64,000 bases of DNA from Heliomicrobium gestii (GCF_009877435.1 NZ_WXEX01000014.1:48244-112243); one strand, 5' to 3'. Counted from the first letter of the stretch, positions 28,353 to 37,779 are shown. Numbers and translations: made by a program. The notes: generated by a model from the sequence alone, not told the origin.

Positions 28353-29666
28353 ATGGACCTCTTTTCCTATCAGAGCGAGGCTTTAAAAAGCAAAGAAGGC
28401 CCCTTGGCCTTTCGCATGCGCCCGCGCAGCCTCGACGAGGTGTCCGGGCAGTCCCATCTTCTAAAAAAAGGCTCCCTCTTTCGCCGCATGATCGATGAGG
28501 ACAAGTTGCAGTCTTTTATCCTGTATGGGCCGCCGGGAACGGGAAAGACAACCATCGCCCGGCTGATCGCCCAGACGACCCAGAGCAGTTTCGTCACCCT
28601 CTCGGCCGTCACGGCCAACACGAGCGATATCAAAAAGGTAGCCAAAGAGGCGGAAGACCGCCTCACCTTCAACCAGAAGCGGACGATCCTCTTTATCGAC
28701 GAGATTCATCGTTTCAATAAAGCCCAACAGGATGTATTGCTGCCGATCGTGGAAGACGGCACCTTGATCCTGATCGGGGCTACGACAGAAAACCCGCTCT
28801 ATGAATTGAACGCCGCTCTCCTCTCGCGATTGCGCGTCTATATCCTGCAACCGCTCAAAGAAGAGGAACTGGTGTCCCTCTTGAAACGGGCGCTGACAGA
28901 CAGCCAACGGGGCCTCGGCCTCCCGGAAAGCGCTCTCACGGTAGAAGCCCTTGATCTGATCGTTCGGGCCGCCAAGGGAGATGCCCGGGCGTCCCTGACG
29001 ATCTTAGACATGGTCGCTGGGGTTCACGGCGATGGCGACAACCCGATTGAGGCAACGGAGGTCACAGAGGTAACCGGCCGGATCGCTGTCTACTATGACA
29101 AAAAAGGCGACCGCCACTATGACACGATCTCCGCCTTCATTAAAAGCATCCGCGGCTCTGATCCGGATGCTGCGCTGTATTGGCTGGCGGTCATGCTGGA
29201 AGCCGGCGAAGACCCTCTCTTTATCGCTCGCCGCATCGTCATCCATGCGGCGGAAGACATCGGCATGGCCGACCCAATGGCCCTCGTCGTCGCCCAGGCG
29301 GCCGCCGAAGCCGTCAAGTTTGTCGGGTTGCCGGAAGGACGCATTCCGCTGGCTGAGGCGACCATCTACCTCGCCTGCGCCCCCAAGAGCAACGGCGCGA
29401 AGGATTCTATCGACAAGGCCTTGCGGGCTGTGCGGGAAGCGAACCGCATCGAGGTTCCCCGTCACCTGGCCGATACATCCCACTCTAAAGCCGGCGACCT
29501 CCTGGGCAGCGGTGTCGGGTACAAGTACCCCCATCACTACGGAGGCTATATCCGGCAAAGCTATCTTCCGCCGGACATGGAGAACGCCCGGTTCTACACC
29601 CCCTCGGAGAATGGACGGGAAAAGCAGATCGGGCGTTGGTTGGAGGAACTGAGAAAGAATATGTAG
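28353..29666 (+). CDS. rarA: Replication-associated recombination protein RarA (MgsA)
   Basis: 437 residues. The N-terminus has the clamp-loader-like start [20 protein letters not shown], Walker [10 protein letters not shown] (about 58-66), Walker [16 protein letters not shown] and sensor 1 GATTENP. The C-terminal tetramerisation domain has [21 protein letters not shown] and KYPHHYGGY, both diagnostic of RarA. It acts at stalled replication forks in the cytoplasm. AAGGAG lies upstream of the ATG (28339-28344). It converges with the last gene of the injection-system locus, 74 bases away. Confidence 0.95.
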   Translation: MDLFSYQSEALKSKEGPLAFRMRPRSLDEVSGQSHLLKKGSLFRRMIDEDKLQSFILYGPPGTGKTTIARLIAQTTQSSFVTLSAVTANTSDIKKVAKEAEDRLTFNQKRTILFIDEIHRFNKAQQDVLLPIVEDGTLILIGATTENPLYELNAALLSRLRVYILQPLKEEELVSLLKRALTDSQRGLGLPESALTVEALDLIVRAAKGDARASLTILDMVAGVHGDGDNPIEATEVTEVTGRIAVYYDKKGDRHYDTISAFIKSIRGSDPDAALYWLAVMLEAGEDPLFIARRIVIHAAEDIGMADPMALVVAQAAAEAVKFVGLPEGRIPLAEATIYLACAPKSNGAKDSIDKALRAVREANRIEVPRHLADTSHSKAGDLLGSGVGYKYPHHYGGYIRQSYLPPDMENARFYTPSENGREKQIGRWLEELRKNM

Positions 29667-29703
29667 GGCGGCTCTTTACCGCAAGCCTTGTTCCTGAAAT
29701 TTG

Positions 29704-29725
29704 CAAAAAACGGTTCCAACCGGTC
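29704..29725 (-). terminator. Weak terminator at the left end of the CIS locus
   Basis: Minus strand: CGGT, TGGA, ACCG followed by TTTTTT, 16 bases after the cargo gene stop. The stem is only four to five pairs, so support is modest. Confidence 0.4.
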
Positions 29726-29740
29726 CGGTCGCTATTCCAC

Positions 29741-30853
29741 TTACCATAGCTCAATTAAGTACCATTTTCCATATACGTTATTCCATGCATCAGGATTATA
29801 CGGCGCCGGTTCTGTCCAATCACGTATCGTAGTAAAGTTCTGAACGATAGTCGGACTTAATACCTGAGGATTGCTCAAAAAAACTTCTATATCATTATAT
29901 AGTTCTTCAAGTATGTCAAATCGTTTAGGTCCAACGGCTCCTCTCGCATTCGTTTCAAATTCCTCCCCGGGATCATCACATCGATTATTCGTTAAGGGAC
30001 CTATAAATAGGTTTCCCGGTAACCAACATATCGACGTTGCAATCGAGTCCTGGTCTACAGCATTAAAACCATTCTGTATGGGTGCGTTAATTTCCCCTGT
30101 CAAGGATGCCTGTGTACTTGCGCCTTGCATTCTCGTTCCATTCACTAAAGGACTTTGAGCCATCATGATATCAACGGCGCCCTGTAAAATCGCATTTATT
30201 TCGGGATGATGATTATCGATCATCGCTTTTACAAAGGCTTTTAGCTTGTTCCATGGGATCACATGGTGTTTTGTCGTGTCCCCCATCTCCGGAATATTGC
30301 TCGGATAGTTCGCTTGGTTCGCTGCGTCTTTAAATGGAAAAGCAGGCCTTGGCCCGTTTTCGTTACCGGGTCCATAGCGAGCCGGATTTGGCGCTTTTTG
30401 AACGATCCCACGCAGAATACCATCCTTCAACGGAACTATTGGCGTTACCCCTCCCTCCATCTGCTGCACCACATGCCATGCCTCATGGGGCAAGTGTTTT
30501 TCCTGCACCGGCGCCTCTTCTTCTTCTGACGCCGCCACAAGCTGTACCGCTTTTTCCCCCATCACAGAGGCTTCCTGTTCTAGTGCAGGATCATCATTGA
30601 CAGGCACACCGCTCTCTGTCCTGGTGGGGTCCTCCACTCTTTGACCCGACTGGCTTCCTAACAGTTGGGCCACTGCCCTGTTCCCAATGATCCGCTGAAG
30701 CTGTGCTATCTCTCCTGTCGTCACCCCCGCTGGAAAAGCGCTTTCCAACGGGGGGGTTCTTTGGACCCCCATTCCGTTCTGCATCATGTAATGACCGGAT
30801 CTTCCACTCGATTTTGATTCCAAACCTTTTTTAACGCTTTCAAAATCAGCCAC
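29741..30853 (-). CDS. Putative CIS cargo/effector with DUF4157-type motifs and His-rich C-terminal domain
   Basis: 370 residues from GTG at 30853 (GGAGGGGGTACT upstream; an in-frame ATG at 30910 overlaps the preceding gene and is rejected). Residues 52-65 are LQRIIGNRAVAQLL and 123-131 HEAWHVVQQ. Both are hallmarks of proteins linked to extracellular contractile injection systems (DUF4157 proteins). A second hallmark, NDDPALEQEASVMG (87-100), lies before and not after the HEAWH motif. From about residue 190 a different domain begins with KHHVIPWNKL, reminiscent of HNH-like nuclease toxins, but no full motif can be shown. No signal peptide is seen, as expected for cargo loaded in the cytoplasm. 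GC content falls here, suggesting a recent arrival. Confidence 0.7.
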   Translation of the reverse strand: MADFESVKKGLESKSSGRSGHYMMQNGMGVQRTPPLESAFPAGVTTGEIAQLQRIIGNRAVAQLLGSQSGQRVEDPTRTESGVPVNDDPALEQEASVMGEKAVQLVAASEEEEAPVQEKHLPHEAWHVVQQMEGGVTPIVPLKDGILRGIVQKAPNPARYGPGNENGPRPAFPFKDAANQANYPSNIPEMGDTTKHHVIPWNKLKAFVKAMIDNHHPEINAILQGAVDIMMAQSPLVNGTRMQGASTQASLTGEINAPIQNGFNAVDQDSIATSICWLPGNLFIGPLTNNRCDDPGEEFETNARGAVGPKRFDILEELYNDIEVFLSNPQVLSPTIVQNFTTIRDWTEPAPYNPDAWNNVYGKWYLIELW

Positions 30854-30909
30854 AGTACCCCCTCCTTCAGTAATTAAGCATTTCTTTTCTACATACCAGC
30901 CCAATCGCA

Positions 30910-33882
30910 TTACCCGTTTTCTGCCTCAGTGACATTCAACGCCCCATCCCAATCATCACTTACCCCACCGGCTGCAATATACCGATCACACTGAAAGAAA
31001 TACAACTGAGCTACCTTGTCCTCAGGGTTCTGCCGGATCACCTCCAGAAAGCCCTGCCGCGCCACCGCAAAACCGCCGTTCTGATAACAGCGAATGGCGT
31101 CATTAAACATATTCTGTGACGCCCCTTTGCGCCGTTTCTGGTACTCCGAATCACTGTCATAGACATCAACCATCTCGACAGCCCGCTCCCAACCACGGAA
31201 GCGAAGCTTGCCGATACTCCGAAACTGATATTGATCCGGGTTCTTTAACTCACCGATGAAAGCTGCCGTCGTCAAAATAGAAACATCAATCACTTCAGCC
31301 AATTTATCCATCAGCATGCTTAAAGTGACATCAGGCGACAGAATATTCCCCTCGAGCCGTTCTGCCTTTTTGTCCCGTTCCTTCTCCCCTTCTGTCACAG
31401 TGCCCATGATGCCCAATTTGACCTGACCATAATGCAAGGCAATGCCGGCCTTCATATTCATGGCCGGATTCCTATTTTCCAGAGGCGACACCCCATTTCG
31501 ATCGACATCACTTGCCTCATCACTTGCCACTGCGATAAGACTCGCCGCGTCCCGATTGCCCGCCCGGACCCGCTGCACCATTTCGATTGCCGCGTCAAGG
31601 GCGCCATCGACATCTCCTTCAAAGAGAACGAAGACCCCTGATTCCAGATACTCACAGATAACCCCGCCCTGTTGCTGGATCACCTCGCCGACCTGCATAA
31701 AAAACAAATTGGCATATTGAAAAATGTAATCAGAGCTCTTGCCTTTTATCTGTTCCTGGAACCGGCGGAGGTTGGAAACCATGATGACCGTTTGGTCAAG
31801 CTCACGGTTGTCACCTAGCTTCAGTTCGGTGATTTCCTTATTCAGCGCCTTCAAATAGTGTTCAGGAAAAAAGCGCGAATAGGCCTCCTTCAATGCTGTC
31901 ACATGCTGAATCGTCATCTGAATTTGCCTGGCCATGTGGTTGAATTGGCGCCCCAGATCGCCCAGCTCATCTGTTGACGTGACAGACACCTCCGTCGCCA
32001 CAGTGCCATGGGATGCTTCCAGGGCATGCACGCTGTCTCGGAGCTGGCGGATCCGTCTCTGGAGCAGCAAGGTCACCATCATAAAGGCGACAAAGAGCGC
32101 CGTCATGCTGGTAAACACGTTTTCTCGGATACTCGAAATCATGGCTTCTCGTTTCATTTCGAAACCATGGGATTGGCGGCCCACCTCAAATACACCGACG
32201 ACCTGCCCCTGGCTGTTTTTTACCGGAGCGAATGCCGCTCCCCATCGTCCCAGGTCACTCTGTACAGTCGCCGTCTCGATCGGCGACCCCTGGGCGCATT
32301 TTTTCATGCTGGCAGGATATTGACCATCCCCCAACAGCGCCATCACCGGCTGAAACAAGGATATATCGGGATCATTGCCCACGATCACTGGATATAGCTT
32401 TCCGCCGGCGAACTGGTATAAAGAAGAGAAGTAACCGATTTGCTCATCGATCGTCAAATCATGCAGGGACTTTTGAATCTTCAGGTAATCGGCGCCTTTG
32501 CAGTCTCGGGACTGCTCGATCCGCTGCAAGGCGTCTCCTTCGATGAAACGGGCGCCGCTCTGGGCGAGCATCTTCATCTCCTCGGTAATGTTCGGGTTAT
32601 ATTTCTCCAACTGTCCCCGCATGACAATGCCGACACCGACAACAACGATGGCGAAGACCACAACCGACACCAGCGATTGCTTGATCATGATATTCAGCCG
32701 GCGATTAAGGATATGAAGATAGGCAAAGTAGGTCGTATAAGCCATCATCAGGATAACGACCATGCATAACAAGAGAACCGTTCCCTGATCGACCCATTCT
32801 TTGGCCGCCGGATTGAATGTGCTGATCATCTTGACACTGCCCTGCCCATCGATCAAATAGAGCTTGTCTTCAGACGAATCGCTTCGACTTGTTTTATTGT
32901 TTGGCTTGTCATTGGTTGCCACAATGATCTCATGATCGGTGACGGCATAATCATTGATCAGCCAAGCGCCTTCCGGAGGCGGTGACGGGAGCATCGCGCC
33001 GGAAAAGACCACCTGCCTCTGTTCCGGGTGGCTGATTGATATACGATATAGGGCATTCTCATTCGGCATTATGTAATACAAGAAGCCATTACCGTCTGCG
33101 TCATTCCTCAGATGTAAAAATTGGGGAATGGCGCTTCTTTTCTTGGTATTGCTCGTCAGTTCCGCTGGGACAGTTTGGCTCTCGCCACGGGAATCTACAC
33201 GATACAACTCGCCTAATTCCGTCGTATAGTAGATCCATCCAGGCATATATCCGGTGATCTCATGGATCGATCGACCGTCGGGAATCGGAAAGGTGAACAA
33301 GGGGTTCACCCTATTATCGGTCCCGATTCGCTTGAGCGTCACCTCTTGGTTATCGACAAAGAAAAAATAGAGGCCATCTTGCCGGCACGTCAATGATGTG
33401 ATCTTCCCGCTCCGGATCAATGCTTGATTATCTTCATACTTCTGCTCGTGGACAAGAGTGGGCGCCTTCCAATCATCGGGACGGTACTTCCAGATCTGTT
33501 CCTTCTGAACCACCAGATCACCCATATTCAGATAGGAACGTAATATATATAAATTCCCTTCTGAATCAACATCTAGATCATTTATAATATAGTTGTTATA
33601 TTGTTCTTTCTTGTCTGTTAGGGAAAAAAGTTCATCGGAACTGTCGAGAATCAGGTTATCGTAGCGGCCTTCTCGATCAACCTTTTTGAGGCCCCGTTTT
33701 CCTGAGTCGATGACATAGATCCCCTTATCTGGATCGCTCGATGCGACGGCAAAGAGATTGGCGAGCATGGGGCTGTCTTCAAAAAAACCACCAAAGGTAG
33801 ACATGGTAAGGCGGAAAGTCATAATTCCGGCAATCGACAGTGACAGCAAAAGGATGATGAAAATGACAGTCGTTTTCTTCAT
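30910..33882 (-). CDS. Multi-pass membrane sensor with HAMP and degenerate class III cyclase domain
   Basis: 990 residues. Membrane helices lie at about 5-23, 367-389, 402-421 and 590-608. The segment 50-350 has repeated short beta motifs (GIYVIDSGKRGLKKVDREG, LDVDSEGNLYILRS, NGFLYYIMPNENALYRI), propeller-like and probably outside the cell. A second outside sensor region (425-588) is followed by HAMP (about 610-660), then FFPEHYLKAL and an adenylyl-cyclase-like domain (about 697-900). Both metal-binding Asp positions appear lost: MVSNLRRF where active enzymes have SDIRGF, and EYLESGVFVLF where they have GDA. It therefore probably signals by binding, not catalysis. A TPR-like pair ends the protein. 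It starts 47 bases from the divergent PAAR-like gene. Confidence 0.75.
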   Translation of the reverse strand: MKKTTVIFIILLLSLSIAGIMTFRLTMSTFGGFFEDSPMLANLFAVASSDPDKGIYVIDSGKRGLKKVDREGRYDNLILDSSDELFSLTDKKEQYNNYIINDLDVDSEGNLYILRSYLNMGDLVVQKEQIWKYRPDDWKAPTLVHEQKYEDNQALIRSGKITSLTCRQDGLYFFFVDNQEVTLKRIGTDNRVNPLFTFPIPDGRSIHEITGYMPGWIYYTTELGELYRVDSRGESQTVPAELTSNTKKRSAIPQFLHLRNDADGNGFLYYIMPNENALYRISISHPEQRQVVFSGAMLPSPPPEGAWLINDYAVTDHEIIVATNDKPNNKTSRSDSSEDKLYLIDGQGSVKMISTFNPAAKEWVDQGTVLLLCMVVILMMAYTTYFAYLHILNRRLNIMIKQSLVSVVVFAIVVVGVGIVMRGQLEKYNPNITEEMKMLAQSGARFIEGDALQRIEQSRDCKGADYLKIQKSLHDLTIDEQIGYFSSLYQFAGGKLYPVIVGNDPDISLFQPVMALLGDGQYPASMKKCAQGSPIETATVQSDLGRWGAAFAPVKNSQGQVVGVFEVGRQSHGFEMKREAMISSIRENVFTSMTALFVAFMMVTLLLQRRIRQLRDSVHALEASHGTVATEVSVTSTDELGDLGRQFNHMARQIQMTIQHVTALKEAYSRFFPEHYLKALNKEITELKLGDNRELDQTVIMVSNLRRFQEQIKGKSSDYIFQYANLFFMQVGEVIQQQGGVICEYLESGVFVLFEGDVDGALDAAIEMVQRVRAGNRDAASLIAVASDEASDVDRNGVSPLENRNPAMNMKAGIALHYGQVKLGIMGTVTEGEKERDKKAERLEGNILSPDVTLSMLMDKLAEVIDVSILTTAAFIGELKNPDQYQFRSIGKLRFRGWERAVEMVDVYDSDSEYQKRRKGASQNMFNDAIRCYQNGGFAVARQGFLEVIRQNPEDKVAQLYFFQCDRYIAAGGVSDDWDGALNVTEAENG

Positions 33883-33929
33883 CCAAGATCACCCCCCTGA
33901 TATCATTTCTTCAGAAAGGAGCATTACCG

Positions 33930-34319
33930 ATGGGCAACGCCGTCATTGGCAACGGGCAGTTAAAATGTTCTTTTGGACAAGCCCCCAGCGTGCTCATGGT
34001 CCTTCCCACAAACCGGGTTATGATCGGCGGCGCGCCGGCGGCCACCATCATGGACAACAAACCAGTGGTCAACATTCCTCCCTTCGGGATGTGCATGTCC
34101 CTTGCCAATCCCACCGTGGCTTCCGCCACGGCGGCCGCCATGGGCGCCTTAACGCCCATGCCCTGTGTCCCGCTGACACCGGCCCCCTGGGCGCCCGGCT
34201 GTCCCACCGTTTTGATCGGATCCATTCCCGCCCTCAACAACAGTTCAAAGCTGATGTGCGCCTGGGGCGGGGTGATTGAAATCATTTTTCCGGGCCAAGT
34301 CCAGGTTCAGACGCCTTAG
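33930..34319 (+). CDS. DUF4280/PAAR-like tip protein
   Basis: 129 residues, Gly/Pro/Ala-rich. The start MGNAVIGNGQLKCSFGQAP and the stretch PFGMCMSLANPTVASATAAA with MPCVPLTPAPWAPG, then GSIPALNNSSKLMCAWGGVI, match the DUF4280 PAAR-like family. These proteins form the sharp cone on the spike of contractile systems, or carry cargo there. A clear AGAAAGGAG ribosome site precedes the ATG. It lies on the plus strand, opposite to the main CIS operon, with the MORN gene 106 bases downstream on the same strand. Confidence 0.88.
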   Translation: MGNAVIGNGQLKCSFGQAPSVLMVLPTNRVMIGGAPAATIMDNKPVVNIPPFGMCMSLANPTVASATAAAMGALTPMPCVPLTPAPWAPGCPTVLIGSIPALNNSSKLMCAWGGVIEIIFPGQVQVQTP

Positions 34320-34425
34320 CAACCGTTCAGTGGCTGCCTCTTGATACCACATCTCCCTTCCTTGGCAACGCAGTCCTATCACAACTACATCGCTCTTTGG
34401 TTATTGAGAGAGAGGAGCATGTCTT

Positions 34426-36111
34426 TTGATCGGACCATCGAAAAAATCATCCCAAAAAGTGAACCAGAATCAGAACCTCTCACTATTCCAGCGACTGGCG
34501 CAGGCCGTTGACGGTTGGGTCGATTCGTTGAAGGAATCATGGCAAACAGCCGAGCTGTTTTCTCAGAAAGAGAACGACGAATTGACTGGCGCCGAAGAGG
34601 CCGACTCCCCTGAAAAGCCTTTATTAGAAAACTACATACGTATCGGCGAATACTACATATCCAAAAAGTTGCTGGGCCTGATCGCCCTTATCACCGTTGT
34701 CGTTGTCGCCATCGTCATCCTTGTCGCTCCGCTTCCCTTAATCGCCAAGTGGACCGGTCGATATGCCCAATTCCAAAGCCTTGCGGCGGCCGGCGACTAT
34801 ACAGGAAAAGCCAAGATCCTCGACGACAGCGGCGCCGCGCTGCGCTATGTGGGCGATCTGGTCAATGGCCAGTTTTCCGGCACAGGCAAGCTGTACGAAA
34901 ACGGGCAGTTGATCTATGCCGGTGAGTTTAAAGAGGGACGGCGCGAAGGCGCCGGAGAGTCATGGCAAGAGGGACAACACTACCGTGGGGCCTTTGCCAA
35001 TGACACATGCAACGGTGATGGCGTCATCTTGTTTTCCACCGGAAAAGTACACTATACTGGGAAGTTCGAAAACGGACGCCTCAACGGAGAAGGCAAGGAG
35101 TTTTACCCTGATGGCACGACCAAATTCGCTGGGATTTTTACCAACGGCCAGCCTTCCGGTCAAGGAACAGAGTTTTTTCCAGGTGGGGGCATCAAGTATA
35201 AAGGGGACTACCTGGCCGGTAAGTATAGCGGCACGGGGGTCCTGTATTACGAAAACGGGAAAAAGCAACTGGCCGGCGCATTTCTGCTGGGTATGCTCCA
35301 TGGAAGCGGTGAGGAATACGACGAGCAAGAGAATCTACGCTATAAGGGCGGGTATCAAGACGGAAAGTATGCCGGCCTCGGGACGCTGATGCACAGCGAC
35401 GGCGCCGTGATTTACAGCGGTTTCTTCGCCGGAGGCGAGATCGATATGAGCCGGTTTTTAGGCATGTCGAAGGCAAAAATCGAAGAGGCGCTCGGCAAGC
35501 CCGCCCAGGTGGAGGCGCTCCCGCAACCCGATAAAAGGGCTGTCGCGTCATCCTCCACCAGGTCTGTTTCTGGCGGAAAACCGGTTGTTAAGCTATCGAT
35601 CGGTAAAGGGGCCACCGCCAAATCGGCCAAAGCCAAACCCCTTTCGGGAGCTTCGGACGCTGGCGCATCTGCTGCTCCCGAAAAACCCGCCGCCGCTGCC
35701 CAACCGGAAATCCTCCTGTATAGCGATACCCACCTGGTGATCGTGACCGATAAGCTCTCCGGCGTTGCGCCAAATATCATCGCACGAGCAGTCGGTATAT
35801 CGGGCGAGGCGGCTGAAAAGATAAAACAACGGCTTGACGCCCAGATGGTTTCCCCCAGCGAGGGAGAAACGGGCGCCGGTTCCGGCAATCCGGCAGACAA
35901 GCCGGTGCAAAAAGCGCCTTACGAAGTGCTGCATAACGGCCCAAGCGCTGTGTACATCGGCGATGACTTCACCTATGAGTTCCGCGCCGGCCAAGGCGGT
36001 CAAATCGAAGCCTGCACCGTCCAGTTCAAGAAATACTTTGAACCGGGGTTAGGTCTTAGTTTACTCCCTGAACCTTACAATTTCCCCTCCGTTGACACGC
36101 TGGCCTCTTGA
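34426..36111 (+). CDS. Membrane-anchored MORN-repeat protein of the CIS locus
   Basis: 561 residues from TTG (GAGAGGAG eight bases upstream). The first 80 residues are polar and cytoplasmic in type; one membrane helix follows at about 82-105 (LGLIALITVVVVAIVILVAP). About eight MORN-type repeats fill 143-330 (YVGDLVNGQFSGTGKLYENG, YRGAFANDTCNGDGVILFS, YTGKFENGRLNGEGKEFYPDG and so on). A Ser/Ala-rich linker (370-440) then leads to a C-terminal domain with APYEVLHNGPSAVYIGDDFTYEF-like sequence (in fact KAPYEVLHNG...GDDFTYEF) of unknown fold. MORN repeats usually bind lipids or scaffold proteins at membranes. I infer that it tethers the particle or senses damage at the membrane. It converges with, and overlaps by 37 bases, the last gene of the main operon. 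Confidence 0.8.
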   Translation: MIGPSKKSSQKVNQNQNLSLFQRLAQAVDGWVDSLKESWQTAELFSQKENDELTGAEEADSPEKPLLENYIRIGEYYISKKLLGLIALITVVVVAIVILVAPLPLIAKWTGRYAQFQSLAAAGDYTGKAKILDDSGAALRYVGDLVNGQFSGTGKLYENGQLIYAGEFKEGRREGAGESWQEGQHYRGAFANDTCNGDGVILFSTGKVHYTGKFENGRLNGEGKEFYPDGTTKFAGIFTNGQPSGQGTEFFPGGGIKYKGDYLAGKYSGTGVLYYENGKKQLAGAFLLGMLHGSGEEYDEQENLRYKGGYQDGKYAGLGTLMHSDGAVIYSGFFAGGEIDMSRFLGMSKAKIEEALGKPAQVEALPQPDKRAVASSSTRSVSGGKPVVKLSIGKGATAKSAKAKPLSGASDAGASAAPEKPAAAAQPEILLYSDTHLVIVTDKLSGVAPNIIARAVGISGEAAEKIKQRLDAQMVSPSEGETGAGSGNPADKPVQKAPYEVLHNGPSAVYIGDDFTYEFRAGQGGQIEACTVQFKKYFEPGLGLSLLPEPYNFPSVDTLAS

Positions 36112-37754
36112 AGAGCCAGCGTGTTGTTTTTTTCTGCCCCTGCCTTATAGGCCCACCAGCGCAGGATGACTGCCTCCCCTTGCCAGCCTTCAGGGAAGCG
36201 AACAGCGATGACGAAGCTGCCTTTATCGGGAAAAGCAACGGCAGAGACAGCGATCTCCCCCAGCCCTGTGTCATAAGGGCTGTCGGCAAACAGGTCGATG
36301 GCGCCAAAATAGAGCCTGCGGTTGACACGGGACATGTCCCGTTGCTGAAAGGACAGGTGCTCTTCAATGCCAACTTCCACCAAGACAGGCCCCAGCCCCA
36401 ACCCATGATCGATTTCACCGGTAAACTGCGTCCGTTCGCTGTTGACAAACAAGATTTTGCCGGTGGAATTCGCTTTTTCTGCCCAGACGGTAACGGCGCC
36501 TGTCGTCATCTCCACAGCGCCCTTTTGACCGGCGGGGATCCCCAACCGGAAGTTGTACTCGTTGGCTTGCTCATTGTAGCCCACCTGGAAGTAGGGCTCC
36601 TGATCGGCCTCCAGCCGTCTGGCCTCTGTTCGAAAGACCGCCTGAGCCGCTTCTGAAGGACGCCGCTCTTTTCGATTGCTCGCCTGTCCCTGGCGCCGCT
36701 CCAGACGAGCGAGCAGACCGGTTCCGTACACCCGTTCGTCAAAGGGAAGGGCCTCGACCTTCTCGATTCGATAGGTCGATCCGATTTGAAAGAGACTGAT
36801 TTTCGCCAGGTACAGGCAGGGCTGAACAGGACTGGCCAGGGAGCGGTCCAAGGTTCGGTTGGTGTAATCGGCCAGGATTCGTTCTTCCACCGCTTGCTCG
36901 ATGATGCCGACGGTATTGGCGCAGTCCTTGCGCGCCGTCACTTGCCGGTCACCCAGATTGATTCGGATGCTGCCATCCCGGATGCCCAACTGGGCTTTAT
37001 CGCTCTTCCACTTCCCCGCCTGCACTGTCAATGTCCGCTCATAGCGCGTATCCTGGCGATCCATCGGCTCATCGAAGATCACCTTGCCATCAGCGGGATC
37101 GACGAAGGCAAAATGCTCTCCACCGTCCAGTTCATACTCCAAATGAACCTTGTCCGGACGCAGGCTCTTCTCGATGGTCATCGTCACTTGAAAGACCTCA
37201 CCAGGGTTGACGTACCGGGGCGCTCTCTGCCGGATCGAGAGATCGCCCTCCTGGCAAAGGACGCAACAGTCCTCAAAGAGATCGGCAAATTCGCTGTCGG
37301 CGCGCGACAAGGCCGCCTCCTGGACGAAAATTTCATAGCCTTCGACGACCCGGTTATACTCGTCCATGGAATCGCCGGCTTGTTCGGCTGTCTTGCCCAC
37401 CGTATGAACAGGCTCCGTCTCCGTCTCTTTATAGGCCAGGCAAAGATAGAGATTTTTTGTGTACGTATCGAAGGAAAACCCTTTCACCATGGAGAGCTTG
37501 ACCGTAAACGGCGCCGGTATGATGATCTCCCTGCCCAATCCATCCAAGGCGACGCCTGCGCCGATGGCCAGGTTCTGATCGTCGACAGGGGTCACCTGCA
37601 ATCCCGCCACCACCCCGGCGCCGAAAAGCAGGCGATTGATCAGGCGACGCTTATCGTTGACATACTTCTGTTCCGAATCAAAATCCCGCACCGTCAACAG
37701 TTTTCCGTAGAAATACCGGTTGCGCTCGAAGGGAAAATAGCTGGACTTTTTCAT
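36075..37754 (-). CDS. CIS-associated protein of unknown function, last gene of the main operon
   Basis: 559 residues. The first 70 residues, with FERNRYFYGKLLTVRDFD and YVNDKRRLINRLLFGAGVV, form a pattern I associate with proteins in other CIS and phage-tail-like loci, though I cannot name a family. Residues 70-120 look beta-rich (IGAGVALDGLGREIIIPAP). A middle region (about 190-260) reads like an Ig-like fold (VNPGEVFQVTMTIEKSLRPD). No membrane segment or signal peptide is seen. It starts 25 bases after the tail-I-like gene and so is probably made with the baseplate. A fibre or outer baseplate role is an inference from position. The 3' end overlaps the MORN gene by 37 bases. Confidence 0.65.
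   Translation of the reverse strand: MKKSSYFPFERNRYFYGKLLTVRDFDSEQKYVNDKRRLINRLLFGAGVVAGLQVTPVDDQNLAIGAGVALDGLGREIIIPAPFTVKLSMVKGFSFDTYTKNLYLCLAYKETETEPVHTVGKTAEQAGDSMDEYNRVVEGYEIFVQEAALSRADSEFADLFEDCCVLCQEGDLSIRQRAPRYVNPGEVFQVTMTIEKSLRPDKVHLEYELDGGEHFAFVDPADGKVIFDEPMDRQDTRYERTLTVQAGKWKSDKAQLGIRDGSIRINLGDRQVTARKDCANTVGIIEQAVEERILADYTNRTLDRSLASPVQPCLYLAKISLFQIGSTYRIEKVEALPFDERVYGTGLLARLERRQGQASNRKERRPSEAAQAVFRTEARRLEADQEPYFQVGYNEQANEYNFRLGIPAGQKGAVEMTTGAVTVWAEKANSTGKILFVNSERTQFTGEIDHGLGLGPVLVEVGIEEHLSFQQRDMSRVNRRLYFGAIDLFADSPYDTGLGEIAVSAVAFPDKGSFVIAVRFPEGWQGEAVILRWWAYKAGAEKNNTLALQEASVSTEGKL
36095..36133 (+). terminator. Strong terminator after the MORN gene, inside the opposite coding region
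   Basis: ACACGCTGGC, ten-base loop, GCCAGCGTGT, then TGTTTTTTT. The stem spans the MORN stop codon and also encodes the C-terminus of the convergent 559-residue protein. Confidence 0.92.
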
Positions 37755-37779
37755 AGACGCCTTCCTTTCCCGGCCGGTT

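Noticed and set aside
30910..33882. Active adenylyl cyclase
   Set aside because: Both metal-binding Asp positions are replaced, so catalysis is unlikely.
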